NCBI RefSeq assembly: GCF_900176255.2
Contig: NZ_FXEG02000003.1
Span: 1 to 64,000, forward strand
DNA from: Mycobacterium ahvazicum
GTDB taxonomy: Bacteria > Actinomycetota > Actinomycetes > Mycobacteriales > Mycobacteriaceae
DNA: 64,000 bases
Direction of reading: 5' to 3'
Position numbers and translations under genes: made by a program. The notes below the pieces were generated by a model. The model did not search any database. It saw only the letters and a list, made by a program, of their open reading frames with translations, and was not told where the DNA came from. Shown here piece by piece: positions 42,719 to 53,717 of the stretch. How positions within the stretch are numbered: position 1 is the stretch's first letter; each line of letters opens with the position of its first letter.

Positions 42719-43978
42719 ATGACCAGTACCGCTGAAGCCGACCCCGCCACCACCTTGGCGGCCAGACCGCAGCCGCTCGGGGCGTTCCCGCTGCCGCTGG
42801 GGTATCTGCTGATTCCCGCGGGATCCGAGCACGACGCGGTGCGCACGGCGCTGTTGGAAGGAAACGAACCGGCCGCCTGGCCCGACGGGTTGCGGGCACT
42901 GCAGCTTGCCCATTCCGGTGATGTCGAGGCGGCGTTGGGCCGGCTGACCACCGATGATCCCGTGACCCGGTACAACCGGTTCGTGCTAGCACCCGACGGT
43001 GTCGACACCGACAAGCTGCGCGCCGACCTAGGCGAATTCGGCATCCTGGTCGACCTGGTGCTGTTCACGATCGGCGAGCGCGACACCGTGCCCGAAGTCG
43101 ACGGCGCGACCGGCGAACTTGCCGCCGTGGCGTTGTCTGCACACGCCAGTCACGCTGTGGCACAAGGCGATTCAGCGGCAGCCGTCGCTTTGCTGGAGCG
43201 CGCCGCCCAGGCCGCCGCCGACGTGTCGTCGTGCCTTGAAGGTGTGCTGGTTGGGGCGGCCGGATCGATCTGCCGCGATATGGATGAGGCTTCGGCATTG
43301 GAGGCGCAGCCGCGCCTCGAACGGGCGTTGCGTCTGCTCGACGGCGCCGATGGACTGCGCGTTGCGCGGGCGGAATTGCATCTGGGCATCGCGGCGCTGA
43401 TACACGAACGCGCCCAAGACAATCCGGGCCTGTTAGCCCAGGCGATAACGCATTATCACGCCGCGCTGCAGCTGGTGTTGCGCGAGGAGGCGCCGCTGCT
43501 CTGGGCGTCGGCGCACGCCAACCTGGCGACCGCGTACCTGACGATGCCGATGGTAGAAGCGTCCGGCCAGCTGCGTCTCGGGGTGGCAGCGCAATCGCTG
43601 CGTTCCGCGCTGAAGGTCTACACACCCGAGCGATACCCCGACCAGTGGGCGAGCGTCCAGCTGAATCTTGCTAATTCGCTGGTGTATACGCCATCCAAAC
43701 ACCAGGCCGACAACCTCGTCGAGGCGGTGGAACTGTACGAGGCCGTGCTCGCGGCCCGCGGCCGCGACACCGACCCGCTGGGCAGGGCCCGGGTGCTGGC
43801 CAACCAGGGCAACGCTCTGGCCCACCTCGGGATGTTCGACCAGGCCAAGGCCAAGCTTTACGAGGCGCGGTTCCTCTTCGAGGAGCAGCAGGACCACGAT
43901 TCGGTGCGTGCGGTTCGAGGCGTCCTCGACGAAATCGCCAGGCAGAGCGCGCTATTACGTTCCGAGGACCTAACATGA
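42719..43978 (+). CDS. TPR-like helical repeat protein of the huc operon
   Basis: 419 residues from ATG 42719 (GTG 42710, overlapping the previous stop as GTGA, is equally possible; the frame further upstream is out-of-frame overlap with the small gene). The C-terminal two thirds are Ala/Leu-rich helical pairs resembling tetratricopeptide repeats: LLAQAITHYHAALQL, WASAHANLATAYL, QWASVQLNLANSLVYT, ARVLANQGNALAHLGMFDQAKAKL-type units. It probably acts as a protein-protein adaptor during hydrogenase assembly. It overlaps the NifU/Rieske gene by four bases. Confidence 0.82.
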   Translation: MTSTAEADPATTLAARPQPLGAFPLPLGYLLIPAGSEHDAVRTALLEGNEPAAWPDGLRALQLAHSGDVEAALGRLTTDDPVTRYNRFVLAPDGVDTDKLRADLGEFGILVDLVLFTIGERDTVPEVDGATGELAAVALSAHASHAVAQGDSAAAVALLERAAQAAADVSSCLEGVLVGAAGSICRDMDEASALEAQPRLERALRLLDGADGLRVARAELHLGIAALIHERAQDNPGLLAQAITHYHAALQLVLREEAPLLWASAHANLATAYLTMPMVEASGQLRLGVAAQSLRSALKVYTPERYPDQWASVQLNLANSLVYTPSKHQADNLVEAVELYEAVLAARGRDTDPLGRARVLANQGNALAHLGMFDQAKAKLYEARFLFEEQQDHDSVRAVRGVLDEIARQSALLRSEDLT

Positions 43979-44859
43979 CGATGGTCGCGAAGGTGTCGAC
44001 GCCCGGCGTCGAAGAACTGGCCAAGCGGGTCGACGACGCGGTCGCGGCGTTGGCCGATCTCGACCCGAAGGCGCGCGCCGTGGCCGAAGAACTCAAGTCC
44101 GCCCTGGAGGCCGTGCACCGGGAGGGACTGGTCACCATCGTGCGCCGGATGCGTGCGGACGATTCCGCACGTGCGGTGCTCTTCGAGCTGGTCGACGATC
44201 CGGTGGTGCATCTGCTGCTGTCGCTGCACGAGATCGTTCGGCCTGACCCGCTCACCCAGGCCGGCCGGGTGCTGGAATCGGTGCGACCCCAGCTGCAAAG
44301 CCACGGCGGCGATGTCACCCTGGTCCGGGTGCAAGACGGCACCGCCTATGTACGCCTGGACGGAGCCTGCAACGGCTGCTCCATGTCGTCGGTCACCCTG
44401 CGCAACCTCGTCGAAGACGCGTTAGTGCAGGAGGTGCCCGCGATCTCGGCCGTCGAGGTGCTGCCCAACGACCCATCGCCCACCCTGATCCCGATCGAAG
44501 CCCTCCGGATCGGTCCGGCCTCCAGCCGCGAGGGGTGGGCCAGGGTCGGTCCCGCCGCGGGACTGCTCGACGGTGCGTTGACCGCGTGCAGCCTGACAGC
44601 CGATTCCGGAGAGCGGGCCGAGGTGATCGTCGTCAGCGTCGAGCACCGGTTGTCCGCATACCGCAACGAATGTGCGCATGAGGCAATGCCGTTGGACAAC
44701 GCGATCCTCGACGCGGGCAACGGCACCCTGACCTGCCCGTGGCACGGTTTCTGCTACGACGCGTCCTCGGGCGAATGCCTGAGTGCACCCGGCGCGCAAC
44801 TCGAACAGCTGCCACTGCGCGTGGACAACGGAGACGTCTGGGTCCGAGTGCGCGGATGA
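43975..44859 (+). CDS. hucE: NifU C-terminal/Rieske fusion iron-sulfur protein, HucE-like
   Basis: 294 residues. After a helical N-terminus (1-95) comes a NifU-type domain (about 98-165: QLQSHGGDVTLVRVQDG and GACNGCSMSSVTLR with CxxC), then a Rieske domain (about 185-294) with its CxH in NECAHEAM and CxxH in CPWHGFCYD, binding a [2Fe-2S] cluster. In M. smegmatis an iron-sulfur protein of this kind in the huc operon is required for H2 uptake and is thought to pass electrons from Huc to the respiratory chain or to supply Fe-S clusters. The fusion of the two is characteristic of these operons. Start overlaps the TPR stop (ATGA). Confidence 0.87.
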   Translation: MTMVAKVSTPGVEELAKRVDDAVAALADLDPKARAVAEELKSALEAVHREGLVTIVRRMRADDSARAVLFELVDDPVVHLLLSLHEIVRPDPLTQAGRVLESVRPQLQSHGGDVTLVRVQDGTAYVRLDGACNGCSMSSVTLRNLVEDALVQEVPAISAVEVLPNDPSPTLIPIEALRIGPASSREGWARVGPAAGLLDGALTACSLTADSGERAEVIVVSVEHRLSAYRNECAHEAMPLDNAILDAGNGTLTCPWHGFCYDASSGECLSAPGAQLEQLPLRVDNGDVWVRVRG

Positions 44860-46034
44860 GCCGCTACACGGTCCGGCGCAACATCACCGCGCTACCCCCG
44901 CGGGTCGACCCGGTGGCCGAACTCGACCTCACCGACGGCTGGTCGCCCGACGTCTGGCTGGGCGCACCGGCCCCCGGCGGCCTGGCGCTGCCACCGGCGA
45001 AACCGACCATGGCGTGGATGTATTCGCCACGCGGGGTGTACCTGGGGGATGAACATCTGGTGGTCGCGGACTCCGGAAACCATCGCGTTCTGCTATGGCA
45101 CGGGATACCGACAAGCGATGAGCAGCCGGCCGATGTGGTACTGGGTCAGCCGGACGGCTCGACGGAAGGACGCGCGGCGGGCGGACGCGGACCCGAACGC
45201 GGAATGAACCTGCCCACCGGGGTCCTGGTGCATGACGGACGACTCATCGTCGCCGACGCGTGGCATCACCGCATTCTGATCTGGGACGAAGTACCGCGAC
45301 GCAGTGACGTCGCACCCGACATCGTGCTGGGACAGCCCGACGCGTCTTCGGTGGACCCCAACGCCGGCGCCGATTGCTGGGCCGGGTCCTTTTATTGGCC
45401 GTTCGGCATCGCGGTGATCGGTGACGCGTTCTGGGTCGCCGATACCGGTAATCGACGTGTGCTCGGTTGGCGCAACGGAATTCCCGACCCCGGTCAACCC
45501 GCCGACGTGGTGCTAGGCCAGCCGAGCGCCGCACACCGGGAGGAGAACCGTGGCGAGACTGCCGGCCCCGCGAGCTTCCGCTGGCCACACGACATCGCGG
45601 GACGCGGGGATCTCCTGCTTGTCGCCGATGCCGGCAATCACCGCATACTCGGCTGGTCACCTCCGCCCGACCTCGACGGTCCCGCCGGCGTCTTGATTGG
45701 CCAGCCGGACTTCAGCAGTTCGCAGGAATGGCCATACGGTCCGCACACGGGTGACCGATTCCGGTTTCCCTATGCGATCGGTTTAGCGGGGGACCGGCTG
45801 GCGGTGGCCGATACCGCCAACAACCGAATCCTGTTGTGGGACAGCATTCCTTCCGACGGTCGCCCGGCTGATTACGTATTGGCCCAACCGCACTTCGGCG
45901 CCAACGGCGAGAACCGCTGGACGTCGGTTCAGCGTGACACCCTGTGTTGGCCGTACGGGCTGTCGCTGAGTGGGGACCGATTGGCGGTTGCGGACTCGGG
46001 AAACAATCGGGTCGTGATTTGGCGACGGCGATGA
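44856..46034 (+). CDS. NHL-repeat beta-propeller protein of the huc operon
   Basis: 392 residues from ATG 44856, overlapping the previous stop (ATGA). About six NHL-type repeats recur, each of the form LVVADSGNHRVLLW followed by a ADVVLGQPD linker: for instance near 45058, 45247, 45430, 45612, 45794 and 45980. This predicts a six-bladed propeller. No signal peptide is seen, so it is probably cytosolic and acts as a binding platform. Position in the operon suggests a role in hydrogenase maturation or its membrane docking; no enzymatic motif is apparent. Confidence 0.85.
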   Translation: MSRYTVRRNITALPPRVDPVAELDLTDGWSPDVWLGAPAPGGLALPPAKPTMAWMYSPRGVYLGDEHLVVADSGNHRVLLWHGIPTSDEQPADVVLGQPDGSTEGRAAGGRGPERGMNLPTGVLVHDGRLIVADAWHHRILIWDEVPRRSDVAPDIVLGQPDASSVDPNAGADCWAGSFYWPFGIAVIGDAFWVADTGNRRVLGWRNGIPDPGQPADVVLGQPSAAHREENRGETAGPASFRWPHDIAGRGDLLLVADAGNHRILGWSPPPDLDGPAGVLIGQPDFSSSQEWPYGPHTGDRFRFPYAIGLAGDRLAVADTANNRILLWDSIPSDGRPADYVLAQPHFGANGENRWTSVQRDTLCWPYGLSLSGDRLAVADSGNNRVVIWRRR

Positions 46035-46876
46035 GACCGCGCATCGTCCAGACTGACGGGCAGACCGGGTTCTACTGGGTCACATCGGCGGGGATGCGCA
46101 CCTCGCTTCCGCAGCTGGTGGCCGACGACGACGAGGCCGATCGGCTGGTGGCCACGCACCTGGAAGCACTCGACGACGCGTTGATCTTCGCGGCCGAGTC
46201 GTTCGGCGAAATCCTGGGCGGGGGAAGGAGTCCCGCTGATGCCGCCGAGCGCGACCTCCTGATTGAGCTGCACCGGACATTGGACCGGTTGTGTCTCGAG
46301 TACGCGGCCGCCGGCGACCTCGCCGGGGTCAAGCCCGACCTGCGCGCTGGAAAGATCATCGGAACCACCGCCCTGTTCTCCATCCGCGCCCGGCAGTCGC
46401 TCGGCCTGTTGGGACCGGCACCGCTGGACGGGCAACTGGACGAACCCACCCTCGGGGTGGTGGGCGGCTTTGGGGAGATGCGGCAAGTGGATCCCAACCG
46501 GCCGTGGCTGGGTGGCCGGTGGGTGGTGAGAACCGATACAGGACAACGATTTCCGCTCACGTTGTCGATGTTGATGTTTGACAGCTCGGGCGTGAACAAG
46601 GACGGCGCACGCCGGGAGCACCTGGATGCGCTCAGATCGGTGGTCGTGGCATCACGGGTCGCCGAGGCCGATCCGCTGGCCGTCACGTGTGCCGTCGACT
46701 GGCTGCTCTACGACTGGCTGATGGCCCACCGTGACGGACCCGACAGTGCCGAGATCGTCTTTCCCAGAGGCTACGAAGGTGAGGCCGGCGTCGTCGTGGC
46801 GGCCGCCGCCACCTCCGTGACCGCACGGGCAACCTTCGACCCGGGACTGGCCGGCCTGGGCGCGCTCCGGCGCTGA
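46031..46876 (+). CDS. Conserved protein of unknown function, huc operon
   Basis: 281 residues from ATG 46031, overlapping the NHL stop (ATGA). I do not recognise a domain. It has a helical first half (EADRLVATHLEALDDALIFA, ERDLLIELHRTLDRLCLEYA) and a mixed second half with GGFGEMRQVD and FPLTLSMLMFDSSG, then an Ala-rich end. It has no transmembrane segment and few Cys, so it is not an obvious redox protein. Strict coupling to the preceding genes argues for a Huc-associated role. It ends the tight overlap chain that started at hucL. Confidence 0.75.
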   Translation: MRPRIVQTDGQTGFYWVTSAGMRTSLPQLVADDDEADRLVATHLEALDDALIFAAESFGEILGGGRSPADAAERDLLIELHRTLDRLCLEYAAAGDLAGVKPDLRAGKIIGTTALFSIRARQSLGLLGPAPLDGQLDEPTLGVVGGFGEMRQVDPNRPWLGGRWVVRTDTGQRFPLTLSMLMFDSSGVNKDGARREHLDALRSVVVASRVAEADPLAVTCAVDWLLYDWLMAHRDGPDSAEIVFPRGYEGEAGVVVAAAATSVTARATFDPGLAGLGALRR

Positions 46877-46952
46877 AAGGTCCTGCGAAACCACCTGGTA
46901 TATCCCCCGATTCGGTGATCAACGGGCCGGCGGGAATGCGCAAGCTACAGGT

Positions 46953-47111
46953 GTGGATCCCCATCTTCTCATCATGGTTCTCGTAGTGGTCGCGGCAGCG
47001 GTGGTGTGCGAGGTGGCGGTCTCGCTGACCGCCACCATGGTTTCGGGCCGTGACGATCACCGCGCCAACCCGGGCGTCGACGTGGACGACGTCAAAACGC
47101 GCAGGCATTGA
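46953..47111 (+). CDS. Tiny single-span membrane protein before the NuoL-like gene
   Basis: A 52-codon ORF with a GTG start (ATG at 46974 is an alternative, 45 codons). The N-terminal half is strongly hydrophobic (LLIMVLVVVAAAVVCEVAV, about residues 5-23, then SLTATMV), and the tail is charged (SGRDDHRANPGVDVDD). It ends three bases before the NuoL-like ATG, so it could be translationally coupled to it. No strong ribosome-binding site is seen. A one-span subunit of the membrane complex is a reasonable guess. Confidence 0.5.
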   Translation: MDPHLLIMVLVVVAAAVVCEVAVSLTATMVSGRDDHRANPGVDVDDVKTRRH

Positions 47112-47114
47112 CGA

Positions 47115-49007
47115 ATGGCGCCGCTCATGTGGTTGGTGATTGTGTTGCCATTGGCCGGTGCGGCGATCATGCTGCTCGGCGGAAAGCGCACCGATGCCTG
47201 GGGCCACCTGCTTGGATGCGCCACCGTGCTGATGTCTTTCGGCTGGGGGCTATGGCTTTTCGCAGGCATGTTGCAGCGCGCCGCGCCGGATCGCGTACTG
47301 CACGAGACATTGTTCACCTGGGTGCCGATGGCCACGCTCAATGTCGACTTCGGTCTACAACTGGATGCTCTGAGCGTGTGTTTCGTCCTGCTGATCACCA
47401 GTGTCGGTGCGTTGATCCACCTGTATTCGATCGGCTATATGCGCGATGACCCGGCGCGACGCCGATTCTTCGGCAACCTGAACCTGTTCGTGGCGGCGAT
47501 GCTGTTGTTGGTGATGGCCGACAACTATCTCGGACTCTACTTGGGCTGGGAAGGTGTCGGTTTGGCGTCGTACCTACTGATCGGATTCTGGTCGGATAGA
47601 CCGGCCGCGGCGACCGCGGCCAAGAAGGCTTTTATCGTCAACCGGGTTGGTGACGTGGGGTTGGCGCTGGCGATGATGATGATGTTCGCCAACCTCGGGA
47701 ACCTTTCCTATGCAGGGGTATTCGGCCAGCTGGCGTCGGCTTCACAGCACACGCTGACTCTGATCGACTTGGCCTTGCTGCTGGCGGCGTGTGGCAAGTC
47801 CGCGCAGGTTCCGTTGCAGTCGTGGCTTGGCGACGCGATGGAGGGGCCGACTCCGGTCAGTGCGTTGATCCACGCGGCGACCATGGTTACCGCCGGTGTG
47901 TATTTGATCGTACGCTCGGGTCCCGTGTTCGATGCGGCCCCCATCGCCCGTACTGCGGTGGTGATCGTCGGGGCGGTGACACTGCTATTCGGTGCGATCG
48001 TCGGCTGCGCCAAGGACGACATCAAGAAAGCCCTTGCGGCTTCGACCATGTCGCAGATCGGGTACATGGTCCTGGCCGCCGGTGTGGGACCGGCCGGTTA
48101 CGCCGTGGCGATCATGCATCTGCTCACGCATGGCTTCTTCAAAGCCGGGCTTTTCTTGGGCGCCGGATCAGTGATGCACGGTATGGATGACGAGACCGAT
48201 ATGCGCCGTTACGGCGGACTGCGCAGGGCGATGCCGATCACCTTCGCCACCTTCGGGCTCGGTTATCTGGCCATTATCGGAGCCCCGCCCCTGGCCGGGT
48301 TCTACTCCAAGGACGCGATCATCGAAACTGCCTTCGCGGCAGGCGGTATCCGCGGTGCGCTGCTGGGCACCGCGGCGCTGCTCGGCGCCGGGTTGACGGC
48401 GTTCTACATGACCCGGGTCATGGTGATGACATTTTTCGGCCAACCTCGCTGGCGCCCGGACTCCCACCCCCATGAATCACCCGTCGTCATGACGGTACCC
48501 ATGATGGTGCTGGCCCTGGGCTCACTCGGTGCCGGGGCGGCCCTTGCCGTCGGTGGAACCCTGCAACGCTGGCTGCAACCGGTGACCGACGCGAACCACT
48601 CGGCTGAGTTGGCGCCGCCCGGGCCCGGCTGGGCGCTCACGGGTATCACATTGACCATCGTCGCTCTCGGCGTCGCCGTCGGTTATCGCAGCTACGGCGC
48701 TCGCCCGGTGTCGACCGCCGCCTCGGAGTGGGTGTCGATCTTGGTCGTCGCGGCTCGCCGCGATCTGTTTGGCGACAGCGTGAACGAGGCCGCGTTCATG
48801 CGGCCCGGCCAACGCCTTTCGCGGCACCTGGTCGACGTGGAACGTCTGCGAATCGACGCCGCGGTCGAAGGCATTGCGCGCCTCGTCGGTGGTGGCTCGA
48901 CACAGATCCGCAGGGCCCAGACTGGATTCGCGCGCTCGTATGCGCTGGCGATCTTCCTCGGAGCCACCATGCTGCTGTTGAGCATGGTGGTGGGGAAGCT
49001 GGCATGA
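47115..49007 (+). CDS. NuoL-like proton-translocating membrane subunit (orphan copy)
   Basis: 630 residues, about 16 hydrophobic segments, full NuoL length including the C-terminal region with the lateral helix and final span ([20 protein letters not shown]). Residues needed for ion pumping in the family are present: Glu in [12 protein letters not shown], Lys in [13 protein letters not shown], His in [13 protein letters not shown], and [10 protein letters not shown]. No other complex I genes except the following NuoM-like gene are in the window. The pair could be a quinone- or hydrogenase-linked ion pump or part of an inorganic-carbon transporter. Overlaps the next gene by four bases (ATGA). 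Confidence 0.9.
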   Translation: MAPLMWLVIVLPLAGAAIMLLGGKRTDAWGHLLGCATVLMSFGWGLWLFAGMLQRAAPDRVLHETLFTWVPMATLNVDFGLQLDALSVCFVLLITSVGALIHLYSIGYMRDDPARRRFFGNLNLFVAAMLLLVMADNYLGLYLGWEGVGLASYLLIGFWSDRPAAATAAKKAFIVNRVGDVGLALAMMMMFANLGNLSYAGVFGQLASASQHTLTLIDLALLLAACGKSAQVPLQSWLGDAMEGPTPVSALIHAATMVTAGVYLIVRSGPVFDAAPIARTAVVIVGAVTLLFGAIVGCAKDDIKKALAASTMSQIGYMVLAAGVGPAGYAVAIMHLLTHGFFKAGLFLGAGSVMHGMDDETDMRRYGGLRRAMPITFATFGLGYLAIIGAPPLAGFYSKDAIIETAFAAGGIRGALLGTAALLGAGLTAFYMTRVMVMTFFGQPRWRPDSHPHESPVVMTVPMMVLALGSLGAGAALAVGGTLQRWLQPVTDANHSAELAPPGPGWALTGITLTIVALGVAVGYRSYGARPVSTAASEWVSILVVAARRDLFGDSVNEAAFMRPGQRLSRHLVDVERLRIDAAVEGIARLVGGGSTQIRRAQTGFARSYALAIFLGATMLLLSMVVGKLA

Positions 49008-50503
49008 GTCAGTTCCCCTTATTGAGTGCCTTGTGGCTGACGCCTCTGGTGGGAGCGTTTCTGGTCCTGTCGATGCCGGCCAACCGGCCGACGGCGGTCA
49101 AGTACGCCGCTGTCGGCGTCTCCACCGGCGTGCTGGTGATCGCCGGCACGTTGACCGTTCTCTTCGATCCGGCGGAACCCCGCTACCAGTTCGTCGAAAG
49201 CCAGCCATGGATAAGGTCTTTCGGGGCCGGATACGTCGTCGGTGTCGATGGCGTCGCCTTGGTGCTGGTGATCTTGACGACGGTGCTGATGCCGTTCCTA
49301 CTGATCGCCGGGTGGAACGACGCCGAACAACCGCGCGGCTATCTGGCGCTGATACTGGTGGTCGAGTCGATGATGCTCGTCTCGCTGCTTGCGCTGGACG
49401 TCCTGCTCTTCTTCGTCTTCTTCGAAGCGATGCTGGTCCCCATGTTTTTCTTGATCGGCCGTTACGGGGGCCCGGGCGCCCCTCGTGCCGCGCTGAAGTT
49501 CCTGCTGTACAGCCTGTTTGGTGGATTGCTGATGCTGGCCGCCCTGATCGGATTGAACCTGGCGATGGGCGGAACTTTCGATTTCCGCGCCATGGTGGCC
49601 ACGGTAACCTCCGGTGGCATCGCATCCAGTCCCGCGGTCATGCACCTGATCTTTCTCGGCTTCATGTTCGCCTTCGCCGTCAAGGCGCCGCTGTGGCCAC
49701 TGCACACCTGGTTGCCGAGGGTAGCCACCGAAGCGTCGCCGGTGACCGCGGTGTTGATGATGGCCGTCGTCGACAAGATCGGTACCTTCGGGATGCTCCG
49801 TTACTGCCTGAAACTATTTCCCGACAGCGCAATTCAGTTTCGGCCGTTGGTTGCGACGCTCGCGGTTGTCGCGATCATCTACGGCGCTTTGGTCGCCATC
49901 GGGCAGCGCGACATCATGAGGGTGATCGCCTACACGTCGATCAGCCATTTCGGCTTCATCGTCCTGGGTCTTTTCGTCATGACGGAACAGGGTCAATCCG
50001 GCGCGACGCTGTACATGGTCAACCACGGCGTGGCGACCGCTGCATTGTTTCTGACTGCCGGATTTCTGGTGTCGCGTAAGGGCACCCGCCTTATCGCGGA
50101 GTACGGCGGAATACAGCAGGTCGCTCCGGTGCTGGCCGGAACGTTCCTGATCGCCGGCCTGGCTTCGCTGGCCTTGCCCGGGCTGGCGCCCTTCGTCAGC
50201 GAGTTTTTGGTGTTGGTCGGCACGTTTACCCGGTACCCCGCGTTTGCGGTGGTGGCCGCGACTGCGCTGGTGCTTTCCGCGATTTACGTTCTTTGGCTAT
50301 ACCAGCGGGTGATGACGGGCCCCAAGCGGCAAGAAGACGCTGCGCTGCGTGATTTGCGGCCACGTGAACTGGCCGTTGTCGTTCCGTTGCTGGTGCTGCT
50401 TGTCGTCCTGGGTGTGTATCCGAAACCCGCTCTGGACGTGATCAATCCGGCGGTCGCCCACACCGGGACCGATGCGGTTGCGCCACCGCCGAGGCGAGGT
50501 TAG
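49004..50503 (+). CDS. NuoM-like membrane subunit (orphan copy)
   Basis: 499 residues from ATG 49004, overlapping the NuoL-like stop; the open frame upstream is within that gene. About 14 hydrophobic segments with [18 protein letters not shown] (conserved Glu of TM5), [15 protein letters not shown] (pumping Lys), [11 protein letters not shown] and [12 protein letters not shown] (terminal Glu). After HTWLP the usual DAHTEAP reads RVATEASP, a departure from canonical NuoM that may reflect a different partner. It ends convergently on the phosphoribulokinase gene with a 4-base overlap. It belongs to the same unit as the NuoL-like gene and probably to the huc transcription unit. Confidence 0.9.
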   Translation: MSQFPLLSALWLTPLVGAFLVLSMPANRPTAVKYAAVGVSTGVLVIAGTLTVLFDPAEPRYQFVESQPWIRSFGAGYVVGVDGVALVLVILTTVLMPFLLIAGWNDAEQPRGYLALILVVESMMLVSLLALDVLLFFVFFEAMLVPMFFLIGRYGGPGAPRAALKFLLYSLFGGLLMLAALIGLNLAMGGTFDFRAMVATVTSGGIASSPAVMHLIFLGFMFAFAVKAPLWPLHTWLPRVATEASPVTAVLMMAVVDKIGTFGMLRYCLKLFPDSAIQFRPLVATLAVVAIIYGALVAIGQRDIMRVIAYTSISHFGFIVLGLFVMTEQGQSGATLYMVNHGVATAALFLTAGFLVSRKGTRLIAEYGGIQQVAPVLAGTFLIAGLASLALPGLAPFVSEFLVLVGTFTRYPAFAVVAATALVLSAIYVLWLYQRVMTGPKRQEDAALRDLRPRELAVVVPLLVLLVVLGVYPKPALDVINPAVAHTGTDAVAPPPRRG

Positions 50504-51387
50504 TGCGCCGCCGACAGCTGCGCTTTGCGTAGTTCCAGCAGACGCAGCACCATCGGCGTGAAGATCAGCTGCATGGCCAGATCCATCTTGCCACCGGGGC
50601 ACACGATGGTGTTCGGGCGCGACATGAACGAATCATGCAACATGGCAAGCAGATACGGAAAGTCGATGCCGTGCGGGTCGCGGAATCGGATGATCAGCAT
50701 CGATTCGTCGGCGGTCGGTATCGACCGGGCGATGAAGGGGTTGGACGTGTCGACGACCGGTACCCGCTGGAAATTGACGTCGGTGTGCGAGAACTGGGTG
50801 CACATGTAGTTCAGATAGTCAGGCATGCGTCGCAGAATGGTGTCGGTCACCGCTTCCGAGGTGTACCCGCGGGTCACTTTGTCGCGGTGCAACTTCTGGA
50901 TCCATTCGAGGTTGATCACCGGCACCACGCCGATCCGCAGGTCGGCATGCGCAGCGACGTCCACCTCGTCGGTGACGATCGCGCCGTGTAGCCCTTCGTA
51001 GAAGAGCATGTCGGTGTCCTCGGGAATCTCCTCCCACGGCGTGAAGGTACCCGGCTCCTGTCCATAGGGTTCGGCCTCTTGTTCGTCATGCAGGTAGCGC
51101 CGCACCTTGCCGGTACCCGTCTCGCCGTAGGTCTCGAATAGGTTTTGCAGATCGTCGAACAGGTTGGCCTCCGGACCGAAATGGCTGAACGAGTGATCGC
51201 CGCGCGCGTGTGCGTCGGCGATCGCGGCCTTCATCGCGACTCGGTCGTAGCGGTGAAAGCTGTCGCCCTCGACGAACGCGACATTGATGCCTTCGCGGCG
51301 GAAGATCTGATCGAAGGTCCGCATGACGGAGGTTGTCCCCGCCCCGGAGGATCCGGTAACCGAGATGATCGGGTGCAGACGCGACAT
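50500..51387 (-). CDS. cbbP: Phosphoribulokinase
   Basis: 295 residues. Walker A GSSGAGTTS (12-20), then FVEGDSFHRYDR, NHFGPEANLF-type segment (reads FSHFGPEANLF), LFYEGLHGA and VTRGYTSEAVTDTILRRM match the class I (bacterial, octameric) PRK family. It phosphorylates ribulose 5-phosphate to RuBP with ATP, the step that makes Rubisco substrate. Such enzymes are often activated by NADH. It is the last gene of the minus-strand set gap remnant-HAD-fbp-prk, with a 31-base gap after fbp. Confidence 0.95.
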   Translation of the reverse strand: MSRLHPIISVTGSSGAGTTSVMRTFDQIFRREGINVAFVEGDSFHRYDRVAMKAAIADAHARGDHSFSHFGPEANLFDDLQNLFETYGETGTGKVRRYLHDEQEAEPYGQEPGTFTPWEEIPEDTDMLFYEGLHGAIVTDEVDVAAHADLRIGVVPVINLEWIQKLHRDKVTRGYTSEAVTDTILRRMPDYLNYMCTQFSHTDVNFQRVPVVDTSNPFIARSIPTADESMLIIRFRDPHGIDFPYLLAMLHDSFMSRPNTIVCPGGKMDLAMQLIFTPMVLRLLELRKAQLSAAH

Positions 51388-51418
51388 ATGTTGCCTCCAA
51401 GAATGATTGAACGATTGA

Positions 51419-52492
51419 TTAGCCGACTACGCTGCGGTACAGGCCGCGGACGCCGTATAGCGGTGACGTGGACGGCCGTACGTAGTCCTGGCGGTGGTAG
51501 TCCTCGATCAGCTTGACCTCGTCGCACGCCCCGAATATCAGAGGCACCCGCTGATGGAGGCTTGTCGGGACGACGTCGAGGAGGCGTCGACGGCCGGTGC
51601 TGGCGGCCCCGCCCGCCTGCTCGACCAAGAACGCGATCGGGCTGGCTTCGTACAGCAGTCGAAGGCGTCCCGGCTTCTCCGGGTCCTTGGTGTCACGCGG
51701 GTACAGGAATACGCCGCCGCGGCTCAGGATTCGGTGTGTCTCCGCGACGAGCGACGCGACCCACCGCATGTTGAAGTCCTTGCCGCGTGGACCGGTCCGG
51801 CCGGCCAAGCACTCGTCGATGTATCGCTGGACCGCGGGCTCCCAGAACCGCCTGTTCGAGGCATTGATAGCGAACTCGCGCGTGGAATTCGGGATTTGGA
51901 TCGACGGGCGGGTCAGGACGAATTCCCCGAGCGTGGGATCCAACGTGAAGGCGTGTACGCCGGTACCCACCGTCAGCACCAGCATGGTCGACGGACCGTA
52001 GATCGCGTAGCCGGCGCACACTTGCTGAGAGCCGGGCTGTAGGAAGTCCTCGAGCGACGGGTCCGCACCTGGACTGGCCGCGCGCAGGATCGAAAAGATA
52101 CTTCCCACCGACACATTGACGTCGATATTCGACGAGCCGTCGAGCGGATCAAAGACCAGCAGGTACTTGCCGCGCGGATATTGCGCGGGCAGTAGATACG
52201 GATCGGCCAGCTCCTCGGAGGCCATTCCCGCCACCTGACCACCCCACTCGTTGGCGCGCAGGAAGTAGTCGTTGGCCAGTAAATCCAGCTTTTGCTGCTC
52301 CTCGCCCTGGACGTTCACCACATTGGCGGCACCCAAGACACCGCCGAGCTCGCCCTGCGCCACCCGGGTCGAAATGGCTTTGCAGGCAAGGGCGACGTCG
52401 AGAATCAGCGAGTTCAGTTCGCCACTGGCTTCAGGGTGGCGTCGGCGTTCCTCGATCAGGAACTTGACCAGCGTGGTGTGACGGGTGAGCAT
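51419..52492 (-). CDS. cbbF: Class I fructose-1,6-bisphosphatase
   Basis: 357 residues from ATG 52492, with GGAGG eight bases upstream; the frame extends 22 codons more without similarity. Family features: [31 protein letters not shown], the metal-binding [20 protein letters not shown] (about residues 119-138), [11 protein letters not shown], and [16 protein letters not shown]. It dephosphorylates fructose 1,6-bisphosphate and perhaps sedoheptulose 1,7-bisphosphate; no separate SBPase is in the window. Mycobacteria normally use the class II GlpX enzyme, so this is a Calvin-type addition. Confidence 0.94.
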   Translation of the reverse strand: MLTRHTTLVKFLIEERRRHPEASGELNSLILDVALACKAISTRVAQGELGGVLGAANVVNVQGEEQQKLDLLANDYFLRANEWGGQVAGMASEELADPYLLPAQYPRGKYLLVFDPLDGSSNIDVNVSVGSIFSILRAASPGADPSLEDFLQPGSQQVCAGYAIYGPSTMLVLTVGTGVHAFTLDPTLGEFVLTRPSIQIPNSTREFAINASNRRFWEPAVQRYIDECLAGRTGPRGKDFNMRWVASLVAETHRILSRGGVFLYPRDTKDPEKPGRLRLLYEASPIAFLVEQAGGAASTGRRRLLDVVPTSLHQRVPLIFGACDEVKLIEDYHRQDYVRPSTSPLYGVRGLYRSVVG

Positions 52493-52617
52493 GCGCGGGA
52501 ACCTCCGGCGGGCAGCAGGATACCTACCCATGGTCGGACCGGCGAGACGTTCGTTCATCCCCCGGTCGGGTGGTCAGGCGGGGGCACGCGGGCGCCGACC
52601 CGTCACGATGGCCGGAT

Positions 52618-53717
<1,100 letters not shown>

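Noticed and set aside
47115..50503. DAB/Mps-type inorganic-carbon transporter as a firm call
   Set aside because: No DUF2309 (DabA/MpsB) partner gene is in the window; kept only as one hypothesis.
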